The translations under genes and the position numbers were made by a program. A model generated the notes under the pieces. That model had not been told where the DNA came from. It saw only the letters and a program-made list of their open reading frames with translations, and ran no database searches. From assembly GCA_003344405.1 (NCBI GenBank), contig NOWV01000008.1, positions 682,001 through 746,000 on the forward strand: a stretch of DNA of 64,000 bases, in the 5' to 3' direction. The stretch is from Trichoplax sp. H2 (Eukaryota; Placozoa; Uniplacotomia; Trichoplacea). This document shows positions 1 through 12,700 of the stretch, one piece after another. Numbering within the stretch: position 1 is the stretch's first letter; every line of letters begins with the position of its first letter.

Positions 1-80
1 CATCCAGTGATTACTCCATCAACTCTCCATTTCTTCCTTCAATTAATCACCTTGAAACTGAATCAATTGATATTAAAACG

Positions 81-1968
81 ATGGGAGCTTTTTGTTCACG
101 TACAGAGTTTGAGTGGTCTAATCAAGAAGAACCGCATGCCATAAGACGAAAAGAAATTTTGCGTGAGTTTTGCATAGTGTAATTCAACCTTGGATTGGAT
201 GATGTTGTATAGCTTCCAGTCAAAATGGCGTTGGTACTAGACGTCTACTACTTTTCATGAAATCTTCTTCATCATTTGACAGCACTGTGTAGATGTTAAA
301 TTCATGCTAGATTGTTGACTGTGCATATAGTTGAATAACTTTGGCCAAATTTTACGATGACCTTGACAGTGTATCGTCAAGACCAACGGTGATCCAGTGA
401 CAATCATAACTGGTTGCACAGCATAGCAGTTTGTCAAATGGAACCGAAATGTTCATTATAATGATGACAATCGTCAGATAGTATAGCTTCTAAAGGCATA
501 ATTTCTAACATTACCATAGGTAGTCTACCATCTTTGATAATAACTTACCGTATTTGCCTGGTGTAACATGCAAGACTGAGTTATTGTCAATGGGCCATCG
601 TCAATGCTTGCCTAATTCGGCTATTCAGTCAAGCAACCGTAAAACATGGCATTAACGTGCTACTGTTTTCACTATCAATACATAATAATCATCATCATCA
701 TCATCTTGGTAGTCATTCTTATTAGGCTCGACTACAGTGGTAACCAGTATTGACTATCCTCTCTAAAAACTTTGAAAAACTATGCCTACTTTTCTTATAC
801 TACACTGTTCATTATTACCATACTACTCAACGTTCGGTGATCGCTTTGCATGATTTTCATGCAGCCTAAAAATAGTCATTTAGATCTGCTGTACAACAGT
901 CTCGTATTGTATCTTGAGCTGATTGTTGTTGACAATCGCTCATTATTTTCAATATTGCCTGTATACTCGTTTTTAACTTTCACTTTTTTAGTCTCATAAA
1001 ATTATTGTTGATTGATTCTGTTGCTAATAGTCAAACATCCTGAAATAAAAAGGCTGATGGGATATGACACCAGGATAGCCTTCATTAGTGTCATGATGGT
1101 ACTCATACAAATTGCATCGTGTTATTACGTACAAACTTGCTCTTGGCCTACTCTGATCTTAGCTGCTTATGTATGGGGTGGAACGATCAACCATTCGTTA
1201 TCGCTGGCTATGCATGAAATTTCGCATAATTTAGCATTCGGCCATTCCAAACCACTATGGAATCGTATCTTGGGTATGATTGTAAATCTTCCAATTGGTT
1301 TACCTGCATCCATCACTTTTAAGAAGTATCATTTAGAACATCATAAATTTCAAGGTGATGAGTTGATTGATACTGATATTCCGACAGATTTAGAAGGTCG
1401 TATGTTCTATAATACTGGCTTGAAGGTTATTTGGGTTTTCCTACAGCCATTATTTTATGCCTTCCGTCCTGTGCTTGTGCGTCCTAAATCGGTTGAGCCA
1501 CTTGAAGTCATCAATTTGATAGTTCAAGCTAGTTTCGATTTTGCTATTTATTACTTTATTGGTGCCAAAGCAATATCATACTTAGTGATTGGGACTCTTT
1601 TAGCCTTGGGTATGCATCCATTGGCTGGTCATTTTATCTCTGAACACTACATGTTTAATGTTGGATATGAAACGTATTCTTACTATGGTAGTTTGAACAT
1701 GCTAGCTTGGAATGTTGGATATCACAACGAACATCATGACTTTCCCAATATTCCTGGTAGTCGATTGCCGGAAGTGCGTAAAATGGCTCCCGAATTTTAT
1801 GATGATCTACCACATCACAATTCGTGGGTTAAAGTTATCTATGATTTCATTATGGATCCCACTATTGGGCCTTACGCACGTATTAAGAGGGAAAACAGGG
1901 ACAAAAAATTACAGAAATTAACAGCATCCAAGCAAGTCGACAGCGCTGACGTGAAAAAGCGAAATTAA
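81..1968 (+). CDS. DEGS1: Sphingolipid delta-4 desaturase (DEGS1 family), complete, 2 exons
   Basis: Exons 81-162 and 1031-1968 (82 + 938 nt) join in phase across a GT-AG intron (donor GTGAGT, acceptor CTAATAG) to give 339 aa, close to the family's usual ~323. The family introduces the 4,5-trans double bond of dihydroceramide in the ER membrane. Three histidine boxes are visible: HEISH near residue 89, HLEHH near 128 and HNEHH near 259, with several hydrophobic segments between them. The first exon begins MGAFCSR, a Gly2/Ser6 pattern suited to N-myristoylation, which is known for DEGS proteins, so the ATG at 81 is preferred over the internal ATG at 1012 that lies in the intron. A basic, lysine-rich tail follows the catalytic core. 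It is convergent with the next gene. Family identity is very secure; the paralogue is less so. Confidence 0.95.
163..1030 (+). other. Intron 1 of the DEGS1-like gene (868 bp)
   Basis: Donor GTGAGT at 163 and acceptor TAG ending at 1030. It contains an ATC/ATCATC microsatellite near 688-705. I see no coding sequence in it; a 60-codon minus-strand ORF at 255-437 has no recognisable features. Confidence 0.85.
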
Positions 1969-3854
1969 CTTTTTAAAATATCTTTACAGTATATTGATTG
2001 AAGTAATGAATGATTAGTCATACAGTAGTTACTCCGGGTTCTAAATTGGTCAAGTGATCATTTTTAGATATTCCATAGTGTAGAAATTGACATGCTAGTT
2101 CTATTTTAGTTTCAGTATCCTATGAGGGTTGTTCAGATTATTCAGCTTTAAACGCCGTTGGCAAATGTCAGAAGTCAGATTGTAACCTATCGCATTGCAC
2201 TGTAGCTATATTGTAGACGGTTTCTAAGCGTTATTAAAATTATTTATTCTAAATATATCAGCATGCTTTATCTTGATTTATTTTGAAATAAATAGTACTT
2301 TATTCAAAATTGAGATTGACCTAGCTAGTTCTTAATTACTGTTATAGTTGTACTACCCTCTGTCGTATTCAGTAGAAATCGATTAGTTAGTTATTCGATA
2401 TTGTTACAAAGTCTTACTTCCAACATTACATTGGACTATCGGATAAGGGACAAAGTTTAATTAATTATAATTATTATAGCGCGACGCTTAAGTTGTTGTG
2501 TTCAGCAAATTTCGTATTGCGTATCATATATTTATCTTGTGATAGTGTACAGTGTATTTTTTTGATAACTCTAATTAGAAATCAACTAGATAATTCGCTG
2601 CTTCTGACAAACTACTAATATCTAAAATGCGGTGAAATGTAACTATATGCGTACAACGCCTGTGTTCTTTAGCGGTGTTGTGGAAAATTTTTAACTTGCT
2701 TGCCGTCAGTTAATTTTTTTGGACGATTTTTAACTACGCTTTGACCTTTGTAGTTTACTATGCTTCGCAAGGTCAGAAGCAAATATGAAAAATCTATGGT
2801 GGCAAATCCTCCCATCAATGTACAGTATGGGAGTACCGAAAGTGTCATCTTTGTGTGCTTATTAAATTGTATAAGGCAGTGATTTTATCTAAGATCTGTT
2901 GCTAAAGTTATATAATGCAAGATTTAATAAAGTGTTACCTGAAGAAGGGAAGAATTATTAACTAAGTTATATCTTGGGCGCATATTTCTAGGCGAAAACG
3001 TAAATTTTTTAGAGTTTTAAGAAAATGAGGAATAGTAAATTATTTGAAAGTTATATTGTTACTCAAGTTGGGTAAATAGACCCTTCTTGAATCTTAATAT
3101 TTGGAGTGGGTTAGCCGCCGTTTCGCATTACCAGCGTTTACCACTTGCAGGGCTTAAAATTAGATCGCATAATACACGCATACTAAGGACAGTACCGATT
3201 TGAGTAAATGTTGCCAAGAAAGTTAAATTGATATTTACTCATATGATATCACACATACAAGAGATCAGATCCATTGCAATCAGCATCTAGATTCGTAGAT
3301 TTATATACAATTTTATTTGTATCTTTAATGAATAAATACTGTGAAAATTTCCCATGCAACTCTACCAATGCGAAAATACATACGTAAAGCTCATTATGAA
3401 AAATAGCGAACACGGCTGGGTTTAACAGGTTATCGTTGATTTATACCACATACTGTATATGCAAGTTACCAATAGAAACAAAATTAATCCCATATTAATA
3501 TTTTTTAGCCATTTAGGCTTGCAATAGATACAATCTATTGCTTCATAAGATTGCTTTATAAATCTATAGTTACGTGAATACATTATAAAGTGCAGAGAAA
3601 TCAATTTGTACAGTTTGGCAACTCCATTCATGGGCGGTTTAACAATATTCGAGACTTTAGTTACTATTTTAAATTATTATGCAGACTTAACTAAATTAGA
3701 TTAGTATATTTGAAATTTTGAAACTAACGATAAATAACGTATTAGCGCATTGTATGTAACTATAGTAATTCAAGACGTATCCTCTTACAAGCAGTAGAGA
3801 ATCTTGTACGATATGACAGCGATTGAATCATTGAAGGAACAAATATGCATAACT
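1969..3854. other. Convergent 3' flanks of DEGS1 and ISCA2; no gene seen
   Basis: AT-rich stretch between two convergent genes. An AATAAA at 2287-2292 is a plausible polyadenylation signal for the desaturase. Short ORFs here, such as 3422-3631 on the minus strand, lack family resemblance. Confidence 0.6.
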
Positions 3855-5674
3855 TTATTCTTTAATTGAGAAAGAGACTCCACAAGAACACCCCATCTCG
3901 GCTCTTGGATTACCAACAACGTGGAAAGACGATCGGATCATTTCTTCTCGGAAATCGATGATAGATCCTTTAATTAAATCTAAAGACATTTGATCGACAA
4001 TTACTTGAGCTCCATCTTTTTCAAAAATTCTACGATTGAAAAATCAATATTATGAGAAGAAATCGTTCGAAAAAATTTCAGGTTCTTTTCGTAAAGGTTA
4101 AGCCGGTGCATGAATAGATACTGGATTGTTCAGCTAATAATACCCAAATACTGCATATTTATATACTGTGCTATGGTCTTGGTAGTTAAGTACAAGCGGA
4201 ATAAAGGTAGTTTATCCGAATTATATTCTAACCTGTCGTCTTCATTAACGTTCTTGTCTAAATTGAACAAGTATTGAAATCCCGAACATCCACCATTTGT
4301 AACAACTACACGTAGGCGTCCATTTTCTCTTAATTTCTTTAAGTCGCTGTAATTAGGAAAATTGCAGAGACAATTTAAGAATTTTAATTTAAGCGGTACA
4401 ACATATTAGATAGCTTTAGGCTTACTTTTTTTTACAATGTAACTAGGAGAAAAATTATCGTGGAGAGGCATAGTTAATTCTTAATGATTTAAAAATCGAT
4501 TATGGCTATCAGAAATGTAAAGAGGGGGAAGTTCCATTGGCTAATGGCATAAAATTGTACAGTATTTCAAACCCGTCAATGTTGCTAGAATTTCGTATTA
4601 TAGTATGCGAAGGATAAAGTAGATACATTTTTTATCCATAATCATACGGATGTAATATGACATCCTAAATTACAATCTAAAGCCACCCATTCTATCGTAT
4701 ATATATTGGTGATTATTGTACTTGAAGTAAAAGATTTCTAGGTATTAACTTGTGAAATGGATACAAATCTAAGTACGCGTCTACAGCAAAGATTCTGACA
4801 GTTCTACTACATGAGTGCCACGTAAAATGCTATGCTGTATATCGTAGTGTTAGCATATATAAAGAGCTGTTTATATACAGGCGATAACGCGTATGGTGTT
4901 TTAAGTGTATACGTATACTACCTCAAGTAGTCTATGGATAGAATTCATTTATAATGCTGTGCAGACACTTGGCTTCGATAATTTTATTTACAGTTTTATT
5001 ACACATTATTCTATAAAAATGAGTCATTGTACGAAAGTGTATAAACAGGTTACTGCACTCTTTTACAGTGATTATCTGATGGGTTCCGACTTGGGTCTTT
5101 TACCATAGGCAATAGAATCTAGAATATGTTTCATTGCAGTAATATTGTAAATTACTGAATATATTTATGAAAGCTTACTTATTTTATATCGAAGTAAAAC
5201 TACATGAGCATATGCAAGTTCGGCGGCTATGTCCTAACCTACATAACTTATTCACGAAAGTCGGACGTGACTGCAACTCTGCTAGCATAAGACGGTAAAT
5301 AATCCAATCTATTCAATATCTCTTAACATTATGTAACAGATCATTGATCAAGATAACTCGTATCAATTCAAATTTCGTTCAACGTCAATACTAACAGCGG
5401 TTTTACTCCACACACTGTCAATTGCAGCAGTTTAATTACCAATCTAGCCCTACAAAAATTATTTTTGTCAATTGCAAAAGCACCAGTAACATTACAGCAA
5501 TTAAAGAAGTACACTGCCTAACTAACTTACTTTGACGCAGCCATCACTTAAAGTGATAGCCTCAGTATTTTTAGGGTCCGCCTGGATGGTTAAGTGCCTA
5601 CAAAGAGGTTTAATCTGGCGAAAAATTTCAGGTTTTATTTGTATAACTTTCCGCAACATAAATCTCGACGCCAT
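3855..5674 (-). CDS. ISCA2: Mitochondrial iron-sulfur cluster assembly protein ISCA2, 3 exons, one unexplained phase conflict
   Basis: Exons in transcript order: 5674-5531 (48 codons), 4346-4233 and 4029-3855 (stop). A-type carrier that, with ISCA1 and IBA57, makes [4Fe-4S] clusters in mitochondria. Exon 1 begins [20 protein letters not shown], an arginine/lysine-rich, acid-free N-terminus typical of a mitochondrial presequence, and ends ITLSDGCVK like the start of the A-type domain. Exon 2 carries the first ligand motif GGCSGFQY; exon 3 carries GCSCG near the C-terminus, giving the three conserved cysteines. Length about 144 aa against 154 in human. Exon 1 ends in phase 0 (AAA/GTAAGT), but exon 2 must be read after two carried-over bases to give the GGCSGF frame. 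Either a small exon is missing or two bases are lost here (see findings). It is divergent from C9orf78. Confidence 0.88.
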
Positions 5675-6305
5675 AATCTTCATCATGTTTTGCCAATGCA
5701 AGTGCTGGAATCTCTCTGGTACAGACAGACAGCAATGTCCAAGATACAGTGTACAGTTTACAGTGTACCGTACCCCGGTGTGGAAGTACTGTACTTCTGT
5801 ACTGTATACACCACGGAGATCAAAGAAAAAACCTTGGGTTTGACTACTTGAATAGTGTTGAACGGTACCGTAGCCTCAACATCTCTACAGTACTGCCAGT
5901 ACATATAGACTGTACGGACAGGACTGTGAACTAATAAAGCAGAACCTCAAGCTTGCTGTGCATGCAATTCTGTCCAACTTCTTTCGAGGAATTCTTCCGA
6001 ATTATCGTGATCGAGGTAAAAGGTGTATAAAAATAAAGGAAATATGAATAATCATTAGAGTAATGAAATCATTTTAAGCCTATGCAGTGGTAGCTAAGAT
6101 TATCGTCTTTTATTCGGCAAGTATTGATACTGTACTGTTGCTACAAGAGTAATACAGTCGTTGTTATAATCAGCAACATACTGTCCTGAATTCCTGATGC
6201 AGGATTTCGGGAATCATGCTTGTTTGTTGCATTGTTCATCGGGGTTGATTTTCGGCTTGAAAAATTATTCATTTTCTTAGCTTGAACAAGTTGAAGAAGA
6301 GAGTC
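5675..6305. promoter_or_regulatory. Candidate bidirectional promoter between ISCA2 and C9orf78/TLS1
   Basis: The two start codons face away from each other with about 630 bp between them. The ISCA2-proximal part (about 5740-5815) is dense in ACAGTGTAC / AGTACTGTAC / ACTGTATAC words, the same palindromic vocabulary that lies upstream of the two-pore channel and RNF185 genes. No TATA box or start site can be called from sequence alone. Confidence 0.4.
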
Positions 6306-8522
6306 ATGACCAAGCGAAACTATAGGAAGAGAAGAGATTCAAGTGATGATGATGAGAAAGTGGGCGATGAATCGATAAGGTAAAGCAGATTGGAATGTTA
6401 TAAATGTCATGCAAAACGACAGCAAATATATATTTGCCACGCTTGAGTTACTTTTAAATTATAAGTAATGTTAGTGCATCACCTAGTTTTACTATATTAG
6501 TCTACTGTCATGGTGTAGAGCGAGTACGTGTAGTAATATCATTGAATCTCGTAGTTGATGACCAGTATGGTACAATACGTGAACGTGTAAACCATAACAT
6601 GATAGAATCAGTTTATGCTTTATTTTTATCCGACAATATCCAATAGAACGCGTACACATTAACATTTATAATACCTGTTGATAAAATTATCTTGATGCAT
6701 AGCTTATACATAGCAATACTAAGGTAACCCTACAGGCAGATTTTACGAATTATTCCTGGCTTATATTGTAACCTTAGTGTCAAGCACTCAAGTCTATAAA
6801 CTATTGCCTAGTCATTTATGGAAGGTCATGTCTAAATGTGCTTATTTGTTCGACGCTTGTTCAGTGATGTCATTAAGAGGGCCAAAGAACTGCAAAAGTT
6901 CCGCGCGAAACCGCGTGGTATTGATAGTAGCGAATTAGATAAAGGGAACGTTCCAGATGTTGAAGTACCTGAAGATGAGGATCCATTTAAGCTCAAGACT
7001 GGCGGATTAATTGATATGGATCACGCGAAGAAGGTATAACGTTATTCGACAATATAATCACTTTAGGCACTCTGGCTGATACCTTACTATAGGGTTATAT
7101 GAATAGATAATATATCATTATATATGGAATAATTGCTGGTACATTTCTTATAACTACAGCTACAGTATACACCTTTCTACATCTTGGATACAATAATACG
7201 TATAATTTTATACAGTATTAAGCTAGGCATGGTCATCACTGAGTATCACCGTGCTTACACTAATATGTAATTTATCAGTATCAGCTTAAAGTACTGATAA
7301 GAGTTAATGAGATGGTAAATGTATCCATGTAAAGGATAGCGTAGCAAATAACTTTTTAACTGATATAGAATTAGACAGTCTACATCATAGCAATTATTGA
7401 AGGTTCCCTTTATTCCTAATCTTAGTGCTTAACATCTTGATCTGATAAATTAATTATATTAGGGTGGCGTCGATGAAATGGGCGATAAAATTTCTCTTGG
7501 TAAGAATTTCTCTGCTGAAACGAATACCTTCGACGAAGATGCTGCCATGATGAAGTATATTGAAGTTGAGCTAGCGAAAAAGAAGGGAGTTGTATCTCAA
7601 GATGATGAGGATTCTAGGTAAATAAATCGTATCATATTCTAGGCTCTACTATACGTACATACTTGTCCGTTCAGGTTTATATTACCTATCTATCTCATTG
7701 CATGTATGTTAAATTATTTTTAGCCTAATAGTAGCTCAACAATACGCGTATGTTAAGTAAAAAGGTTTTACTTGAAGATCATGATATTTAGTACATGTTT
7801 GCACAATTAACGGCTTTACTAATGCTAGGAGTGGTAAAGTTCTTGAGAATAGCTTGTATGAATTACCTGAAAACTTACGTATAACTTCGGCTAAGAAATC
7901 GGAAGAAATGTTATCCAATCAGATGCTATCTGGAATCCCAGAAATTGATTTGGGCATAGATGCAAAGTTAAGAAATATTGAGGCCACAGAAAATGCTAAA
8001 TTGGAAATGTTGATGAAACGAAGAAGAAAGAAAAATGAGATATCAAGCTTGGTACCAATTAACATAGCCGTAAATTATGTTCAGCATACACGTTGTAAGT
8101 TGATGTTACTAAGTTCACTTTAATGATTGCAATAAAATTAACTTTCATTATCTAACACAAAACGTTGGCCATTGAGTGCATAATAATGAAAGCTTGTACT
8201 GTACAATAATCGTGAATATTTTTCACGATTGAAACCGCTATGAGCTGGTGAGTAAAGTTTATGTTATGCTTGCATAGATTTACATGAGACGGAAGATGAT
8301 AAATCTGCTAATAAGAAAGCACCAGACGGGAAGGCAGACAAAGGTGCACTTTTGCCTGTTGTTAGACCGCAAGATGTAGATATTGATGTAGAAGAAGAAG
8401 TAATCAGTCGGAAAACTGCTACTAATGATCGCGCGACTACTCAAAAAAGGCGTCACAACTGGAAGAATACTGCAACTGATGACTATCACTTTGAAAAATT
8501 TAGAAAACAAATGAGACGGTAA
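6306..8522 (+). CDS. C9orf78: C9orf78/TLS1-family spliceosome-associated protein, complete, 5 exons
   Basis: Exons 6306-6379, 6865-7033, 7463-7617, 7829-8094 and 8278-8522 join in phase (909 nt) to give 302 aa; the human protein is 289. The family is nuclear and spliceosome-associated (yeast relative Tls1), affecting splice-site choice. Visible hallmarks: a basic/acidic N-terminus (KRNYRKRRDSSDDDE), DPFKLKTGG in exon 2, LGKNFSAETN and DADAAMMKY-like sequence (DEDAAMMKYIE) in exon 3, YELPENLR and LSGIPEIDLGID in exon 4, NYVQHTR at the end of exon 4, and DDYHFEKFRKQMRR at the C-terminus. No membrane segment; highly charged throughout. It is convergent with the two-pore channel gene downstream. 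Confidence 0.95.
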
Positions 8523-9796
8523 ACTTTCTTAATAGCGATTGCCGCGTAGGAAAATAAGTCACCCCTATGTTGCTGGGGTTATTGGACTATATTGTATCAT
8601 TTATTACATGACAACTAAAGTTGTGATCTTCTATCATACGAGACGGCGATCTGTTGTATTGGAAGGTACAGATCGATATACAGAAACTATTAAAAAAGTT
8701 ACATCACAAACTAAACAGATCCGAGCTTTATAATCCGTCTTTGATGCTTTGATCAATTACTAGTAAGATTTCGTATTTGGTTTTAACACTGTCAATGGTT
8801 TTTGTAGCAATATGTACGTACGACTTTAAATTTAATTTAATACTTTAAAATATTAATTTTACTTCTTTCGTCGTATCAGTGTTGCGAAGGCATTTTAAAT
8901 TATTATAATGTTAATATTTACTTTTTTTGTCGTACTATATCGCGAAACTACAGTAGCGATTAAAGTTTTATACGATGGGTCAAATTGTCTAGAACTTAGA
9001 CTGTACGACGTTCTGTTTAGGAGTTAGATGATTTTAATTAATTATTTAGATTCGGCATACGAGTCTGCTTGAAATCCTATAATTACGAAACCTTACAAGA
9101 GTAAGATGTAACACTGAAATAAATAACGAAACATTTCTAGATATCTGTACAGAATTTTTAAGGCGAGTTTTTTTTATCAAAATGAATGATTTATTTGTAT
9201 GGTTTACTTATAAGAAATTTTAGAACAAAGACCTTGCTGCCGTAGCTTATACTAAAATAATTCTATACTTTGTAATGCACATCTATAATTATATGGTTAG
9301 AATATATCGTAAAATGAGCAGCATAAAATGTCTTTCAGCCTTAATCCGTAACAGAGTAAGGATAGTAGATCGGTACTACCAAGTTTGCAATGATTATGCA
9401 AAGTGAAACTGACCGTAAACGAAGTCAAGGAGAATAAATTTGAGTAATTTTCGTTATAGATAGTATCGATTAAAATTTAAATTCTACAGTATACTAAAAA
9501 GTAGCTCACTGAATACCTGACCTATTAAGAAAACAACGCTGTATACTAAGTACACACGCAGAAGTAGTAAAACTGATAAAAAAAGTGCTAAATATTCATC
9601 AGATGACTTTAACAATATTTTGCATAAAATGGTAACATGCTATAAAAACCTTTGCAATTATTTTACATATGTAAATGTGTAACTGTCATATTGACAGGAT
9701 TTCATCTGATTTTGAAGATTATCGACCATTTCGAAATGAAATGGTATAAGATTAAGTAGAAGCTAAACCAATTATATTATATTCATGATTGGTAAA
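8523..9796. other. Convergent 3' flanks of C9orf78 and the two-pore channel; no gene seen
   Basis: AT-rich, no conserved reading frame. An AATAAA near 9118 could serve the plus-strand gene. The ORF at 8539-8733 begins just after the C9orf78 stop and shows no family resemblance. Confidence 0.5.
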
Positions 9797-12700
9797 TTAT
9801 ATGTTACGAAATGTTACATCAGGTTGAACATCTTGCAAATTGTGCGAGAAGACAGAATCATTACTGTTCACTTCCAATTCTCCTTCAAACATTTTTTGCA
9901 GTGTTATTTCAACGTTTTTTCTTTTGTTTAATTTAATTCGTAGACGAATCTTTGCTTTATCAGCGGCTTCTTTAACTATTGCGTCATTGGTGTTGGTATT
10001 ATTTAATTCTGCATCAGTTTCATTAATAAGTTGATCAGGGCTATCAGCGGCATCGTCATTTTTCTGCCTAAGTTCTTCTTTTAATGGATTACTAATGATA
10101 GTAAAAGCATCGATACGCGAAAGTAAAGATTTTTAATCAGTAATTGGAATACAATCTTTTGACACAAACAATAGTTCTACTAAAATCGATAATTATATTA
10201 TAATGTAATGCTTTGCATACTTTACCTTAAAACGCCTAATCCTAGATTTTCGATCTTATTTTCTAGCACATTTTCAAACTTTCCTCGGTTTAGATTAAAC
10301 TCGATCATAAATGCGTCAATCACAAATGCCACAAAGATACTACAAATGGAGGAATAAAATGATGATGTTATTAATTAAGAATATTATAACCGCGACAAAT
10401 ATAGAGCTAAACTAGTTGACTATAACCTAGTCTGCAGTATAAACATGAATTATTATTATAGCACAGTTCTTACTTGACAATGATTAAGATAATGATCATG
10501 TGAAACGAAATAAAGAATAATCTGGCAGCTTTGCTAGTTACAAGCACAAAGCCGGATGTCAGAATTATGATTAATTAAGGAATTAAACTAATTTCTAGCT
10601 AAAGTTTATATATTAAAATTATTGAGCCTGAGTAATAGGAAATGAAGTCTATTTATGTTTAGAAAGGATATCATGCCATTGATTGACAATTGTTAACTCA
10701 ATCAGCAGTACAAAAGATTTGAGGAGATTGTTGAAATTATTGCCGCAATAGCGATCGGCATAGAACCCTGAACCTTTCAACTTGATGTTACCACAAAATA
10801 ATAGAGTCTGGTTGAAAGGTTGGCTGCCATTTGGGTAGCCATAATAACGTATTAAGCCAGAAAATAGCTCCATTCCAAGGATTGCGTATACGTAGTAAAA
10901 TATCTACGTTGATTGAATGAAATAAACTGAGAAATTCTAAACTTTCATGGTACACATTTCACAGTACAAAAAACTTATACATCCATAAATTAGTACAGTA
11001 CTGTACAATACAACTTTATCAAGTGATACAGTAATACCAGTAAATTGCTAGATAAGGCTATGGAACAGTAAAGTTGTTTGCTATAGCATTAGGTAGCGAA
11101 GAGGTTTATAACGTAGTAATTAAAGATGTTATTGATACAGGTTCCTTACTAATAATATTCCACCATAGGTTGCAAAGGTCGGTAAAATTTGCGATACAGT
11201 CCGTACAATTACTTGAAATCTGTATAGTGTTGATTGAATATAATGAAATAGTTTGTAACTTTTTTTTGTGATTTTTCTATGGATACAGCCGACTGAAATA
11301 TTATACGATTAAGGAATCAAAAATGATTCCGAAGTTACCTGTTAATGTCGCCGATTAGCTTAATTATTCGCAATACTCGCAACACCATTACAAAATCAAG
11401 CAACGCCCTCGTATGCGCCCCTATACGGATTGGTAATAGTCAACATGACGCTCAAAATATAGCAGATGTTTTATTCGGTAGTCAATTCTAGCTTATAAGA
11501 GATCAAATAAAGCAATCTTAAATCTATAAATCTTTCAAAAGCTAGCTTACATCCATTTTGACTTGACTCGATAATAGTCATTATAGTTGCACTCACGATA
11601 ACCAAGAAATCGAATCTAAACGTCATCAGAATAAAATATATCATGTAGAGTTGGTTAAACGGTTATGCATATGCATATACGTTCATTCGTAAGGAACATT
11701 TATCATTTGTTAAGATTCAAGGTTTATATTAACAAATTCAATTTATGATACATACGAATTCCAAAATATTCTTGCAAATTCTTTAACTCCAAGTGTGTAT
11801 AATTTTAGAACAATTTCGATGTTAAACAAGGTTAGGAAGAAAATCTCGGCAGCATCGATACCAATTCCGATCATAACGGCATTAACAAGAATAGAAAAAT
11901 CGAAAAAATATCGAAAAAATCTAATGGATCAAAAATATGAAAGGTGTTAACCGCTATTTCCAATTGATAAAGATTTACTGATTTTTAATCAGAGTTTCGA
12001 GGGTAAGGTAACACTACTTACTTGTGGAGAACAATCTTTCTAAGTATAACACTATATTTGGAACCGTAAAATCGAGGAAAACGTCGTTGTAGATAGTGAA
12101 CTTGATCTTTAACTTCCAAGATTTCTACATTCAGTAGTTCGGCGACTTGTAAAAAGTTGTCTAAACCTATGTAATAATTATAAGAAGTATTTATAATTTA
12201 CAGTTCTTTAACAAGGTATTATGCAACTGAGGTTAATTAACCTAAAATGGCACAGATTATAGTTTACATATGTTATGCAAGATTTATTTCCATAGCTTTT
12301 TATTTGAAAATTATGCAATGATAGTAAAGAGTATTTAACTGTAATAGTATTCTTAATTATTTAGGTACCAATATAGCCTTTATCATCCTTGTCTAATATT
12401 TCCCACAGCAAATGAATTTGAGTATCGCCACGAAATTTAGACCCATGTAGGCTATTCATTCGGAGAAGTAGCTGACACCATGCTTCGCGTGTTACGTACA
12501 CATCGTGATGATTAGTCCATGCTCCGAGTACATTGTAAGCATTTTTCAACAATTTACGTCTAATAAATACCGATTTGGCGATATCTTCCTACGGTAGTAG
12601 GTAAATTTAGTAGAAAAAGGTCATTTAATTGAAGAGGAAAAGTGTGAATTTATCATGTTATACGTTTTAAGTTAAAGGTATTAGATAGTGCATTTTAGGT

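Noticed and set aside
5532-5934. Three overlapping plus-strand ORFs of 61-103 codons
   Set aside because: They are antisense to ISCA2 exon 1 and the palindrome-rich promoter region; the minus-strand reading has the conserved protein.
10555-10565. AC as the 3' end of the U12 intron (CTGAC, four bases into the next exon)
   Set aside because: It would give a standard AT-AC intron, but it shifts the frame relative to the conserved TSKAARLFF segment.
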